Notes under the pieces: model-generated
What the model was told of the DNA's origin: nothing
Seen by the model: the letters and a program-made list of their open reading frames with translations, nothing else
The model's database searches: none
IMG/VR virus record: IMGVR_UViG_3300025294_000025
Coordinates: 1 to 26,857 of that record
Direction: 5' to 3' (one strand)
DNA length: 26,857 nucleotides
DNA from: a virus
Made by a program: the position numbers and the translations under genes
Shown: positions 1 to 7,107 of the stretch, piece by piece
How the letters are laid out: every line of letters starts with the position of its first letter
How positions within the stretch are numbered: position 1 is the first letter of the stretch

Positions 1-234
1 TACCGTCGATACCGAGGTCGACCCACCAAGGACCATTTTTTGTTCTTTTGAAGAGGTGCATGCGGCCCGTTCCCCGTACCTTTTACGAATCCAATCTATC
101 ACATCGACATCGACCAGCACCCAGGCTCTGCCGACCTTGGCGGCCGGCAGACCATGGCACCGGATGCATTCCGAGACCGTGTCCGGCGTGGTGAACAGCC
201 ACGCTGCGGCCTGCTCCAGGCTAAGCGTCTTCAC
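1..234 (-). CDS. Excisionase-like helix-turn-helix protein (partial, runs off left edge)
   Basis: A reading frame starts at GTG (232-234) and stays open through base 1, giving 78 visible residues. The N-terminal 50 residues have the shape of the small MerR/excisionase-type DNA-binding domain (HTH_17): LSLEQAAAWL, then TPDTVSECIR as recognition helix, then GLPAAKVGRAWV as the wing, followed by DVIDWIRKRY. The start is chosen because AAAGGG lies 6 bases upstream; no ATG fits. In temperate phages such proteins usually bend att-site DNA for excision or act as Cox-like regulators, and they often sit beside the integrase, which would lie just left of this window. It is the last visible gene of the leftward early operon. 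The DNA-binding fold is fairly sure; the excision role is inferred. Confidence 0.7.
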   Translation of the reverse strand, partial: MKTLSLEQAAAWLFTTPDTVSECIRCHGLPAAKVGRAWVLVDVDVIDWIRKRYGERAACTSSKEQKMVLGGSTSVSTV

Positions 235-318
235 TGATGGCCCTTTAATTGCTTGTGGTTTAGCTTTCTCCCATCCCAACAGAACCGCCTGTCCGGCGGT
301 GCGTCTTTCGGAGTTCTC

Positions 319-525
319 ATGCGTTGCGCCGCCTGCCTTGCCCTCTCCGGGAAGCCTGCCATCTGCGCCCCCCACGGGGCACTACGACGCGACCACCGAG
401 CCGAAAAGGCGCTGGCGGATCTAGCCGGCGACACAATCACGGAGCTGCCTTGGATGTATCGCTGCAACGACTGCGGCGAAGGTCTCTGCATCGACGATGC
501 CGACCACTGGGAGCTGATCCACTAG
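319..525 (+). CDS. Small putative zinc-ribbon protein on the opposite strand
   Basis: A 68-residue frame runs against the surrounding operon. It starts at ATG 319 with a good GGAG site 5 bases upstream and ends at TAG. It has two CxxC pairs, CAAC at residues 3-6 and CNDC near residues 49-52, plus a further Cys and His between them, the pattern of a small zinc-ribbon. The third codon positions are strongly G/C, as in real genes of this window, and the C-terminus is acidic (DDADHWELIH). A competing minus-strand frame over 231-491 is Arg/Ser/Pro-rich and would overlap the excisionase-like start. I do not recognise the family. It converges with the membrane-protein gene ending at 562. Confidence 0.5.
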   Translation: MRCAACLALSGKPAICAPHGALRRDHRAEKALADLAGDTITELPWMYRCNDCGEGLCIDDADHWELIH

Positions 526-561
526 TCCCGACGAGCCGTCGCTCAACCCAGGCATACCGCG

Positions 562-1569
562 TCATACGGCACCTCCAGGCGCATCCGGCTCGATTCCAGC
601 CGCGAGTAACCGGCGACGGATCGCCATCGCGCGAGACTGCGAGCAGCCGACGAATTGCCGGATGGCACTGACAGTCGGTTTAAGTTCGCCGCGCCGTACC
701 GCCGCCGCGACCTCGCTATCCTCCGCGTGACCGGTGCCGTGACTGGCACCGTTACCCGTCTGCGCAGGCACAGTCACGGCAGCGGTCTGCGTGGCTGGGC
801 TAGGTAACGCCCGCTCGATGGGAACGTTACGCAGTACCGCCACGCGCAGCCACAGCACACACCCGACCAGCTCCAGACAGATCGCCGCGCCCAGCTGGGT
901 GACCAGCATCACCGCGTCCGCAGGCGCGCCGATGGCTGCGGCGAGCAGACGCGCGGCGGGATCGTGCCGCGCCTGGTCGACGCCTGCCACATGGCGCTGC
1001 GCTGCGGCACGCGCGCTCTCGTCCTGCCGGATGGCCCGGCGCGCTTCCTGTTCTTCCACGTCGAGCGACTCCGCGCGTTGCTGCAGCGCGCTGATCCGCG
1101 CCGCTCCGAGCGGGCAATTCCGGCAACTGGCGGCTGTGGCCTGCAGCCGTGCGATATCGCCGCGCACCGTCGCCCGTTCCGCACTCACCACGGCGAGGGG
1201 ACGTGCCACCGCCCGCACCTCCACCGGCATCGATGCCGTGGCTTCGCTCTGACGAAGTGCGCGCGCCTCGCCGGCATGGCCATTGGCCGCTGCGAAGAAA
1301 GCGAGATGACCCCACACCACGGAGGCCAGGCAAGCGCACCAGAGCGACCAGCCAGCGACGGGCATGCGCCTGCCACTGGTCAGCGCGGCGGGCAGCTGGT
1401 GGACCGCGAGCGTCAGCAGGACGGCCACCGCAGCGAGCAGCGCACGCTCGCCGAGCGTGCCGCCCCGGCTCCAGGCGCCGGCTGCCGACAGCCACGCGGC
1501 GACCAGAGAACACGCTACCGCCAACCCCGTTGTGCAGACAAACGCTGCACGCTGTTCGTGCTGGATCAT
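562..1569 (-). CDS. Membrane protein with C-terminal helix-turn-helix segment
   Basis: 335 residues, starting at ATG 1567-1569, which overlaps the upstream stop as ATGA. Hydrophobic segments at about 9-31, 43-64, 72-94 and 218-246 predict four membrane passes. Residues 128-205 between passes 3 and 4 are Ala/Arg/Glu/Gln-rich and probably coiled coil, with a CRNC pair near 149-152. After a Pro/Thr/Ala linker (255-285) the tail holds a helix-turn-helix-like stretch (KPTVSAIRQFVGCSQSRAMA, 297-316), reminiscent of winged helices that act on DNA. A longer reading to 2082 only translates the neighbouring gene out of frame. The family is not recognised by name. A membrane-anchored DNA-binding protein, perhaps tethering phage DNA or sensing the envelope, is an inference. 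Confidence 0.8.
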   Translation of the reverse strand: MIQHEQRAAFVCTTGLAVACSLVAAWLSAAGAWSRGGTLGERALLAAVAVLLTLAVHQLPAALTSGRRMPVAGWSLWCACLASVVWGHLAFFAAANGHAGEARALRQSEATASMPVEVRAVARPLAVVSAERATVRGDIARLQATAASCRNCPLGAARISALQQRAESLDVEEQEARRAIRQDESARAAAQRHVAGVDQARHDPAARLLAAAIGAPADAVMLVTQLGAAICLELVGCVLWLRVAVLRNVPIERALPSPATQTAAVTVPAQTGNGASHGTGHAEDSEVAAAVRRGELKPTVSAIRQFVGCSQSRAMAIRRRLLAAGIEPDAPGGAV

Positions 1570-2222
1570 CGTGCGGCCTCCATGGATTGCGTATCCGGCC
1601 GGGGCTTGGCAACACTGGCGGCCATGGAAATAAGCAGGTCGCGAAATTCGGGGGGTGTGGCATTGCGGATCCTCGTTTTGTCCTTGCCCCCGACCATCGC
1701 CATCATGCCGATCCTCCGTGCCTTTTCGTATCCATAGCGCGCCAACGCCACCGGGTGAATGCGCTGTCCGCTGGTGCCCCATCTCAATTCCTGTCGCTCT
1801 ATGCCGACTGCGTAGAGCCACGTGGCCTTGCGGCTCATGTGGCCGTAGTGACCCTGTTCGACGTGACACGTCCAGCCACCGTATTCGTCGGACTTCACCC
1901 ATCCGCCTGACTTCGGTGGCGTCGTCAGTCCGAAGAACCGCCAGGCATGCGAATGGGCAGGATGCTCGATGACGCCGCCATAGTTGCGCACAGCGGTCAA
2001 CGCGGCTGCGAAGCAACCTCCATCCTCTCCAAGACGATACTGGTTCGGCTTGTTGGGCGCGCCATGCCAGTAGCGTCCCCATCGCTGACAGGGAGGGTGG
2101 GCCACCACGGGCCGGCTGCCAGCGTATCGCCTGGCGTCTCTTGCCTCATCCCACGGGTCAATACCGAGCACTCCGAAATAGGCGCCATCCGTTTCGACGT
2201 ACAGGGCAGCGATGTCAGCCAC
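1566..2222 (-). CDS. C5-cytosine-methylase-like PPCQ protein (SAM motif not seen)
   Basis: 218 residues starting at GTG (2220-2222), preceded by a GGGGGCGA purine run and overlapping the previous gene by 8 bases. Residues 38-50 read RPVVAHPPCQRWG, matching the motif IV PPCQ active-site loop of C5-cytosine methyltransferases, and GGVIEHPAHSHAW follows near 82-94. Many phages carry such proteins, often annotated as DNA methylase. I do not see the N-terminal glycine-rich SAM loop (FxGxG), and 218 residues is short, so activity is uncertain. Self-methylation against host restriction is the usual guess. It is coupled by ATGA to the membrane protein downstream. Confidence 0.75.
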   Translation of the reverse strand: MADIAALYVETDGAYFGVLGIDPWDEARDARRYAGSRPVVAHPPCQRWGRYWHGAPNKPNQYRLGEDGGCFAAALTAVRNYGGVIEHPAHSHAWRFFGLTTPPKSGGWVKSDEYGGWTCHVEQGHYGHMSRKATWLYAVGIERQELRWGTSGQRIHPVALARYGYEKARRIGMMAMVGGKDKTRIRNATPPEFRDLLISMAASVAKPRPDTQSMEAAR

Positions 2223-2661
2223 GCTCGCCCCCTATCGCTGGCCCGGCCATGGAGGTGCCCATTGCCATCCTCCGGTCGGCCCATTGCAATGCGTAGATCA
2301 GCATCGACAGCCGCGCGCGCCACGGCTTCTCGAGATGCGCGGCCTGGTGCGCTTCGATATCGATAGGCGCGCCCGTCGACGTATCGAGCGGCTGGCCGGC
2401 GATTAGCTGCGCCGGGGCCAGATCGTCCAGCACGGGCGAATTGGAGACCCACCAGGCATATTCCAGCGCGGGGTGCTCCACGCGTGGCCCCTCGACAAGA
2501 ATGGCCTCGGCAATCGTCAGCAGGTTCTGCCGTGTGGTCGCCGGGAAGTCCGCCAGCGTGGTGCCTTTGGCTGCCTCTTCGGGATAGAGGCCGTTGCAGA
2601 TGATCTGCGCCACGCGTTCGGCGTAGGGCGAAGCGAAAGGGGACATGTGGCTCGTGGTCAT
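2215..2661 (-). CDS. Hypothetical early protein, 148 aa
   Basis: 148 residues from ATG 2661, overlapping the upstream gene by ATGA and the downstream gene by 8 bases, so it is well supported as a member of the tightly packed early operon. The sequence is soluble, acidic and rich in Ala, with no Cys pairs or membrane segments. A Trp-Trp pair (EYAWWVSNSP) lies near the middle, and a Leu-rich helix with Arg pairs (RLSMLIYALQWADRR) near residues 115-130. I do not recognise the family. A role in early phage replication or host takeover is suggested by position only. Confidence 0.75.
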   Translation of the reverse strand: MTTSHMSPFASPYAERVAQIICNGLYPEEAAKGTTLADFPATTRQNLLTIAEAILVEGPRVEHPALEYAWWVSNSPVLDDLAPAQLIAGQPLDTSTGAPIDIEAHQAAHLEKPWRARLSMLIYALQWADRRMAMGTSMAGPAIGGERG

Positions 2662-3143
2662 GCTTTTTGCTCGATGTAGGCGATATCGCCGGTCTGAACC
2701 GGGCCAGTGGCGGTAGCGGTGTCATGCACCTGCAACGTGGCGGCCAGCAACTGACGGCGCGTGCAGGCTTTCTGCATGTCGTCGGTCAGATTGAGGCCAT
2801 GGCCGATGACACGGAATTCGTCGCCGGTCACGCCCATGCGACCACGTGAGCGGAAGCGCTTGCCGACGTCCGCGACGGCAATGACGGCGGCATCCATCGC
2901 GTCGCGCAGCGCGTCGTTGTCGGTGAAGAAGAGGGTGGCGACGGCTTGGCCGACGTTGATGCGGAACGCGAGGGTGTGCCACGCGGACTCCGTAGCCGTG
3001 CCATCGAGGATCTTGCTCAGCTCGCTGTGGGGCAGCAGCTGCAGATCCGTCTCGGCCTTGCTGCTGAAGCGGAAGCAGGAGGGCAGGCATTTCTCGCGCG
3101 GCTGATGCACACGGCGATTCTTGCGGTGTTTGCTTGCGGGCAT
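2658..3143 (-). CDS. Hypothetical early protein, about 161 aa
   Basis: The frame begins at ATG 3143, which sits about 7 bases after GGAA; an in-frame TTG four codons upstream (3155) is a weaker alternative. The N-terminus is very basic (MPASKHRKNRRVHQPREK), followed by a mixed alpha/beta body with FRINVGQAVATLFF near residues 64-77 and a C-terminal helix (CTRRQLLAATLQVHD). It overlaps the next gene by ATGA. The layout resembles small phage proteins of unknown function in betaproteobacterial P2-like phages. The basic tail could bind nucleic acid, but I claim no function. Confidence 0.75.
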   Translation of the reverse strand: MPASKHRKNRRVHQPREKCLPSCFRFSSKAETDLQLLPHSELSKILDGTATESAWHTLAFRINVGQAVATLFFTDNDALRDAMDAAVIAVADVGKRFRSRGRMGVTGDEFRVIGHGLNLTDDMQKACTRRQLLAATLQVHDTATATGPVQTGDIAYIEQKA

Positions 3144-3158
3144 GGTGTGTTCCAAGTG

Positions 3159-3365
3159 TCAGTCTTCGAAGTCGCCGGCTGCCCGACGCTTCAGGTCAGT
3201 GGAAGGGACATGCGGGCGTTTCTGCTCGCGCGTTGCCATCGCGCGTGCTGCGGCCGCAACTGCGGCGCGCAACATGTCCGACATGGCGTCAAACGGGGTG
3301 GCGATTCGCAAGGCGCGATGGGTGTGCCGCAACTGCGCATCCGTAACAACAGGCTTACTGGACAT
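3159..3365 (-). CDS. Small hypothetical protein, 68 aa
   Basis: 68 residues, starting at ATG 3363-3365 just two bases after the primase stop. An AGGAG site lies 8 bases upstream, inside the end of the primase gene, so translation is probably coupled. The middle is Ala-rich and helical (DMLRAAVAAAARAMATREQK) and the C-terminus ends in acidic residues. A longer reading to 3410 lacks such a ribosome site. The family is not recognised. Confidence 0.65.
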   Translation of the reverse strand: MSSKPVVTDAQLRHTHRALRIATPFDAMSDMLRAAVAAAARAMATREQKRPHVPSTDLKRRAAGDFED

Positions 3366-3367
3366 GC

Positions 3368-6097
3368 TCAAGCTCCTGCGTTGCGCGAGCGATCCTCGAA
3401 GACCCAGCACTTGACGGTGTCGGGGCGCTTCGGGGCATGGGTGTGCTCGGCGTTGAATCGCGCGTTGATCGCGCTGTTGACGACCCGCAGATCGAGGAAC
3501 TTGCGTGCGCGCGAGGTCTTGAGGACGCGCTTCAGTTCGGTCAGCGGGGGAAGGTTCAGGCGGCGGTCATTGGCCACCTGCTCGAAATGGCGCAGGCTGA
3601 TGGCGATGACGCCATCCGAGCGGGCGTGGTTGAGCACCGCGTGATCGTCTTCGGCAGACTCGATGTGGTCGTACAGTTCCCAGAATTCCTGCACGAGCGG
3701 GTGATCGGCGCCGATGGCCTGCTGGCGCTCCACCGCCATGCGCACGAGCTGCGCCTGCGCCGCGTCGCGGTATGCCATGGGTAGCGGCATCACACTGGGC
3801 AGGCAGTCCACCAGGGCCATGATCTGCGCATGGTTCTTGACCAGGCGCTGGTGCTTCACCTCAGGGTGAGCCGCCAGCTTCTCCTGGTAGAGCGGCATGC
3901 GCTCCGCGAACAACCGCAGGATGTCCTTCTCTTTGAGAATCGCTGACAGCAGGAAGCCCGACACATCTTCGACGGCCATCTGTTCGAGTGCCCGCGCTGC
4001 GGCGAAGGTGTCAGGACTCTGGCCCGAGCGGTCGAAGTACAGGTGGACGATCCGCTGCAGCACGGCTTCGCTCGCGTTGACTTCGGCGTTCTGGCTGATG
4101 ACCACGCTGCCACGGAAGGGCGGCTCGTACGTTTCGTTGCCAGCGTTCTTGACGCCACGTGCTCGCGTGCTGCGGCCGTTGTAGGCCGTCTTCAGTTCGT
4201 TCCAGTCGAAGCCCTTCACCTTGGCGCCGTCTTCACCACGGTCGCCCTCGATCAGGACCACGGGCAGGTTCGACACCTGCGCAAAGTTCCGCGCACGCGC
4301 TGCGAGCGACGACTTGGACGGATCGAAGCCTTCATAGTCACGCCGGCCGCACAGCTTCCATAGAAACTCGATCAGCGTGGATTTGCCGGCGCCCGGCTCG
4401 CCCACCACTTCGAGGAAGGGGAAGCTCTTCTGCTTGATGCCTTCGCCTTCGCGGATCTGTTCGGCAAACAGGCTGCCCAGCCAGAACGCGAGTGCCACGA
4501 TGGCCTTGGCACCAAATGCGCGCCACAGCAGCTCCAGCCAGTCGTAGTTCAGGCTCTTCAGGTCCGTGTTGATGGACAGGCCGGCCGATCCGCCGATGGT
4601 CTTGATGGACAGACGGCCGACATCGAAGAAATCTTCATCGTTGAGGGAATGGAGCTTGCCGTCCTTGACGGCGACATCGGCATAGACGTAGCAGCCGTGT
4701 TCCTTCGAGTAGCCTACAAAGTCGATGGTCTGCACGCTCTTGATGCGGTGCATCTGCTCCTTCAGATACGCATCGAGCTGGCCATTGGAGCCGGTGTAGA
4801 ACGCACCCGGCGCAACGGCGAGCAGGCGCTTCTTGAACTCGCCGGCCGAGGCGATCTGCGAGCTGGTGAAGGTGTTCTTCGCCGGATCGGAATCGTGCGG
4901 GAACGCCACACGGAAGTAGTACCAGGCTTCGTCAGTGGCAGCGTTTGCCTGGTAGTACAGGACGCTGGGCAGGCAGGTGGCGATGTTGGTGATGGTGCCG
5001 GCCTTGAGCATGGCCTCGTCGCGTATGTCGCCTTCTTCCATGTCCGGGTGCGCATGCCGTACCGCGTCCATTTCCTTCGTCAGCGCGTCCAGATCCACCT
5101 TGAACCAGTAGAGCTTGCTGTCGAAGTCAAAAGCGAACTGGCTCATGCTGGTGCGCCCATAGATCAGGCGCGCCTTCTCTGCCGGCGTCGGAGCGGCGAT
5201 CAGGTCGCCGAAATAGCGGTAGTCGCTGATGTCGTGGTCGGACAGCTTGGCGAGCTGGTGCAGGTCGTTCCAGTCGCGCTTCTTCGCGCCGACCTGCTTT
5301 GGCACTGCAAGCGACGCCTCCCAGCCTTCCTCGCGACTCCGCTTGAGCCATTGCTTGCCGTAGCGAATGCCCGCCTTGTCGCCATCGAGCGCCCACACCA
5401 GCTTTGGCCGTTCCTTGCCGTTGGCCGCACATTGCTCGGCGAGTCCACGCAGCGCGAGTCCCGGATAGTTGTTGCAGGACATGGCCGACACTGCAGCGAT
5501 GCCGTGGTGGAGCAGGGCGATGTTGTCGAAGATGCCCTCGACGACCCACAGTTCCGTGACATCGGTGAAGGTGCTACCGGGCGGCTGCCACCACATGCCG
5601 CCGTAGCTGCCGTGGAAGGTGGCCTTGCGGTCGCCGAAGCGGTGCGCCTGGTCGATGATGCGTTCCCAATAGACACCGGGGGCGAGCTGGAAGCGCACGG
5701 TGGCGCTGCCGATCTTCAGCTCGTGGCTGTAATAGCTCTCCTGCGTGTACCAGTCGCGCACCTTGGCGAGGTCGAAGCCTCGGGCGTCACGCATGTACGC
5801 ATTCACCGATGCCTTGGGATCTTCCGGTGTCGGCTGGAATCGGTCCGACCAGCTCTCGAAAAGATCGGGGTACAGATCCTTGATGTGAAGCTCTGCACCG
5901 CAATGATTCAGGCGATTGCAGCGCACCACCCAAGGCGCTTCACCATAGGCCCACAGCGTCTTCTTGCCGCAGGACGGGCACACGCCGTTCTCCAGCTTCT
6001 CTCCGCCGCGCTTCGCTTTGAAGCTGTAGTCACGGAGCAGGCGGGTGGCAGCCTCGCGCAGGATTGCATCCGTGTTGTCGCTACGGGATGGGTTCAT
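3368..6097 (-). CDS. Phage replication protein: zinc-finger/toprim primase fused to helicase
   Basis: A 909-residue multidomain replication protein. Residues 40-66 hold a CPSC...RCNRLNHC zinc finger (C40, C43, C60, C66) of the DNA-primase type. A toprim domain follows, with the acidic signature VVEGIFDN (E187) and ALDGDKAG (D238, D240). The C-terminal half is an ATPase with Walker A GEPGAGKST at 566-574 and a Walker B-like VVLIEGDRGED (E617, D619). This layout is that of primase-helicase proteins such as the P4 alpha family and replaces the rolling-circle initiator gpA of P2. It should make primers and unwind DNA at the phage origin. It starts at ATG 6097 without a strong ribosome site, behind an 82-base leader with a strong hairpin. 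No frameshift or missing motif is seen. Confidence 0.92.
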   Translation of the reverse strand: MNPSRSDNTDAILREAATRLLRDYSFKAKRGGEKLENGVCPSCGKKTLWAYGEAPWVVRCNRLNHCGAELHIKDLYPDLFESWSDRFQPTPEDPKASVNAYMRDARGFDLAKVRDWYTQESYYSHELKIGSATVRFQLAPGVYWERIIDQAHRFGDRKATFHGSYGGMWWQPPGSTFTDVTELWVVEGIFDNIALLHHGIAAVSAMSCNNYPGLALRGLAEQCAANGKERPKLVWALDGDKAGIRYGKQWLKRSREEGWEASLAVPKQVGAKKRDWNDLHQLAKLSDHDISDYRYFGDLIAAPTPAEKARLIYGRTSMSQFAFDFDSKLYWFKVDLDALTKEMDAVRHAHPDMEEGDIRDEAMLKAGTITNIATCLPSVLYYQANAATDEAWYYFRVAFPHDSDPAKNTFTSSQIASAGEFKKRLLAVAPGAFYTGSNGQLDAYLKEQMHRIKSVQTIDFVGYSKEHGCYVYADVAVKDGKLHSLNDEDFFDVGRLSIKTIGGSAGLSINTDLKSLNYDWLELLWRAFGAKAIVALAFWLGSLFAEQIREGEGIKQKSFPFLEVVGEPGAGKSTLIEFLWKLCGRRDYEGFDPSKSSLAARARNFAQVSNLPVVLIEGDRGEDGAKVKGFDWNELKTAYNGRSTRARGVKNAGNETYEPPFRGSVVISQNAEVNASEAVLQRIVHLYFDRSGQSPDTFAAARALEQMAVEDVSGFLLSAILKEKDILRLFAERMPLYQEKLAAHPEVKHQRLVKNHAQIMALVDCLPSVMPLPMAYRDAAQAQLVRMAVERQQAIGADHPLVQEFWELYDHIESAEDDHAVLNHARSDGVIAISLRHFEQVANDRRLNLPPLTELKRVLKTSRARKFLDLRVVNSAINARFNAEHTHAPKRPDTVKCWVFEDRSRNAGA

Positions 6098-6124
6098 GAA
6101 TCTTCAGGCGAAAGGAATCCCGCA

Positions 6125-6142
6125 CGCCCCGAAAACGGGGCG
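6125..6142 (-). other. Perfect GC hairpin in the ogr-primase gap
   Basis: CGCCCCG and CGGGGCG form a perfect 7-bp stem around a four-base loop (AAAA on plus, TTTT in the minus-strand transcript). It lies between the ogr stop and the primase start. No U-run follows, so a classical intrinsic terminator is not supported. It could be an attenuator, an RNA-processing site or a translation control element for the long primase gene. Confidence 0.5.
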
Positions 6143-6170
6143 CGTCGGTATGAATCAGTCGAATGGGGGG

Positions 6171-6187
6171 AGACCTAGATCAGGTCT
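6171..6187 (-). repeat. Inverted repeat over the ogr stop codon
   Basis: AGACCT and AGGTCT flank five bases and overlap the ogr stop codon. In the transcript the stem is followed by six C residues instead of U, so its termination strength is doubtful. Together with the hairpin at 6125-6142 it may reduce read-through from ogr into the primase. Confidence 0.35.
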
Positions 6188-6428
6188 TCAGCAGGTCCAG
6201 CTGCCGGTCATCGATGGCAGTGGCGCGAGCACGGCTGACGGGCAGATATGCCTGGGGATTGGGCTTTATGCTCGGCGCAATCGTCGTCGTAACGGACGTA
6301 ATGGCTTTGCAGGTATAGGCGCAGTCGACGTTGGGGCATTGCCAGTAGCTCTCTTTCGAGAGCAGCGACACCACGCGGCTGGTGCGGGTCTTCATGCGCG
6401 ACTCGCAATGTGGGCAGGTCAGTTTCAC
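6180..6428 (-). CDS. ogr: Ogr/Delta-type zinc-finger activator of late promoters
   Basis: 82 residues with the family's metal site CPHC-x22-CPNVDC (C5, C8, C31, C36), spaced exactly as in P2 Ogr (CX2CX22CX4C), with the shared TRTSR and SYWQCPNVDC stretches around it. Ogr-type proteins bind a dyad upstream of late promoters and recruit RNA polymerase through the alpha subunit. Two long dyads in front of V and FI in this window are the likely targets. The gene overlaps the upstream 64-aa gene by ATGA and belongs to the repressor-controlled early operon; in P2 it stands alone after D. The basic/polar tail after residue 60 is a little longer than in P2. Confidence 0.92.
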   Translation of the reverse strand: MKLTCPHCESRMKTRTSRVVSLLSKESYWQCPNVDCAYTCKAITSVTTTIAPSIKPNPQAYLPVSRARATAIDDRQLDLLKT

Positions 6429-6619
6429 AGCGATTTCCCCGGAGATACAACCAAATTAAAAGCACGGCGTTTGCCCGTCATGCGCTCTGCGGTGCGCCGG
6501 ATCCGGGCTTTGGCCAGCCATTCGGCGGCCTGTTCTAACGTCGCCAGTCCTTGCTGCTGACGAACGTCTTCCAGCACTGCCTCCAGTTGCTCGGTCAATT
6601 GGATTTCGATGTCCGGCAT
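6425..6619 (-). CDS. Small helical protein, 64 aa, coupled to ogr
   Basis: 64 residues from ATG 6619, ending in an ATGA overlap with ogr. It is predicted to be mostly helical: an acidic first half (MPDIEIQLTEQLEAVLEDVR) and a basic second half (KARIRRTAERMTGKRR). The opening beta-strand-like IEIQL followed by two helices could be a ribbon-helix-helix fold, but the match is weak. Its tight coupling suggests dosage linkage with Ogr. The function is unknown. Confidence 0.7.
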   Translation of the reverse strand: MPDIEIQLTEQLEAVLEDVRQQQGLATLEQAAEWLAKARIRRTAERMTGKRRAFNLVVSPGKSL

Positions 6620-6647
6620 CTTCTCGGCAGCTCAAAAGTGACTTCGT

Positions 6648-6839
6648 TCAAGCGCTACGCGCCTCTACATTCGAACCCAGCGCCAGAACTTCTTCGGCCT
6701 CACGGAAGATGATCTGACGCAGCAGCGTGGCAGGCTGCTCGCCCTGATAGTTGGCCAGGGCGGTGATCAGATCGAACTCGTAGTCGTTGAAGCGGAGCAC
6801 CACGCGGTTGTCGCGCACTCGTTTCGGATCGGGATACAT
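6648..6839 (-). CDS. Ribbon-helix-helix (CopG/Arc-like) small regulator, 63 aa
   Basis: 63 residues starting at ATG 6839, with GAGG about 5 bases upstream. Residues 8-52 have the RHH order: strand (RDNRVVLRFND), helix 1 (YEFDLITALANYQG), turn, helix 2 (QPATLLRQIIFREAEEVL). Such proteins dimerise and bind operator DNA through the strand pair. Placed second after the early promoter, it could be the Cox-like antirepressor or tune early transcription. The exact role is not shown by sequence. Confidence 0.75.
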   Translation of the reverse strand: MYPDPKRVRDNRVVLRFNDYEFDLITALANYQGEQPATLLRQIIFREAEEVLALGSNVEARSA

Positions 6840-6874
6840 GCTGTCCTCGATTGAAATGTGAATGGTGACGACGC

Positions 6875-7069
6875 TCAGGACGAGCGGCTTTCGTAGACGG
6901 CAAGGCCCTCAAGCAGCACCAGACGGGCCAGGCTCGACACGGAACGGTTCTCCTTGACGGCGAGTCGCTCCAACTTCTGCCGCTCTGCCGGGAGAAGGCG
7001 AACACAAACCGGCTTGTCGCTGAGCACGCCGCGAGGGGACCGGGTCCGGGGCGTTTTGGCTTGAGTCAT
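6875..7069 (-). CDS. Ribbon-helix-helix small regulator, 64 aa, first early gene
   Basis: 64 residues from ATG 7069, the first gene after the early promoter. A basic N-terminus (KTPRTRSPRG) precedes an RHH-like core: strand KPVCVRLLP, helix AERQKLERLAVKEN, helix SVSSLARLVLLEGL. No good ribosome site is visible before the ATG; with a start point near 7100 the leader is only about 30 bases. The first gene opposite the repressor in P2 is cox, so this is the positional candidate for the repressor antagonist, although P2 Cox has a different fold. Confidence 0.75.
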   Translation of the reverse strand: MTQAKTPRTRSPRGVLSDKPVCVRLLPAERQKLERLAVKENRSVSSLARLVLLEGLAVYESRSS

Positions 7070-7107
7070 GGCGGATATACTTGTGTGAGTTAGCGTTGCA
7101 CAAACAA

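Noticed and set aside
562-2082. Extended start giving a 506-residue membrane protein
   Set aside because: The first 171 residues overlap the PPCQ gene out of frame and look non-coding; the ATGA-coupled ATG at 1569 is far better.
4649-6178. Open plus-strand frame of 509 codons
   Set aside because: It is antisense to the well-supported primase-helicase and has no domain or ribosome site; high GC leaves long open antisense frames.
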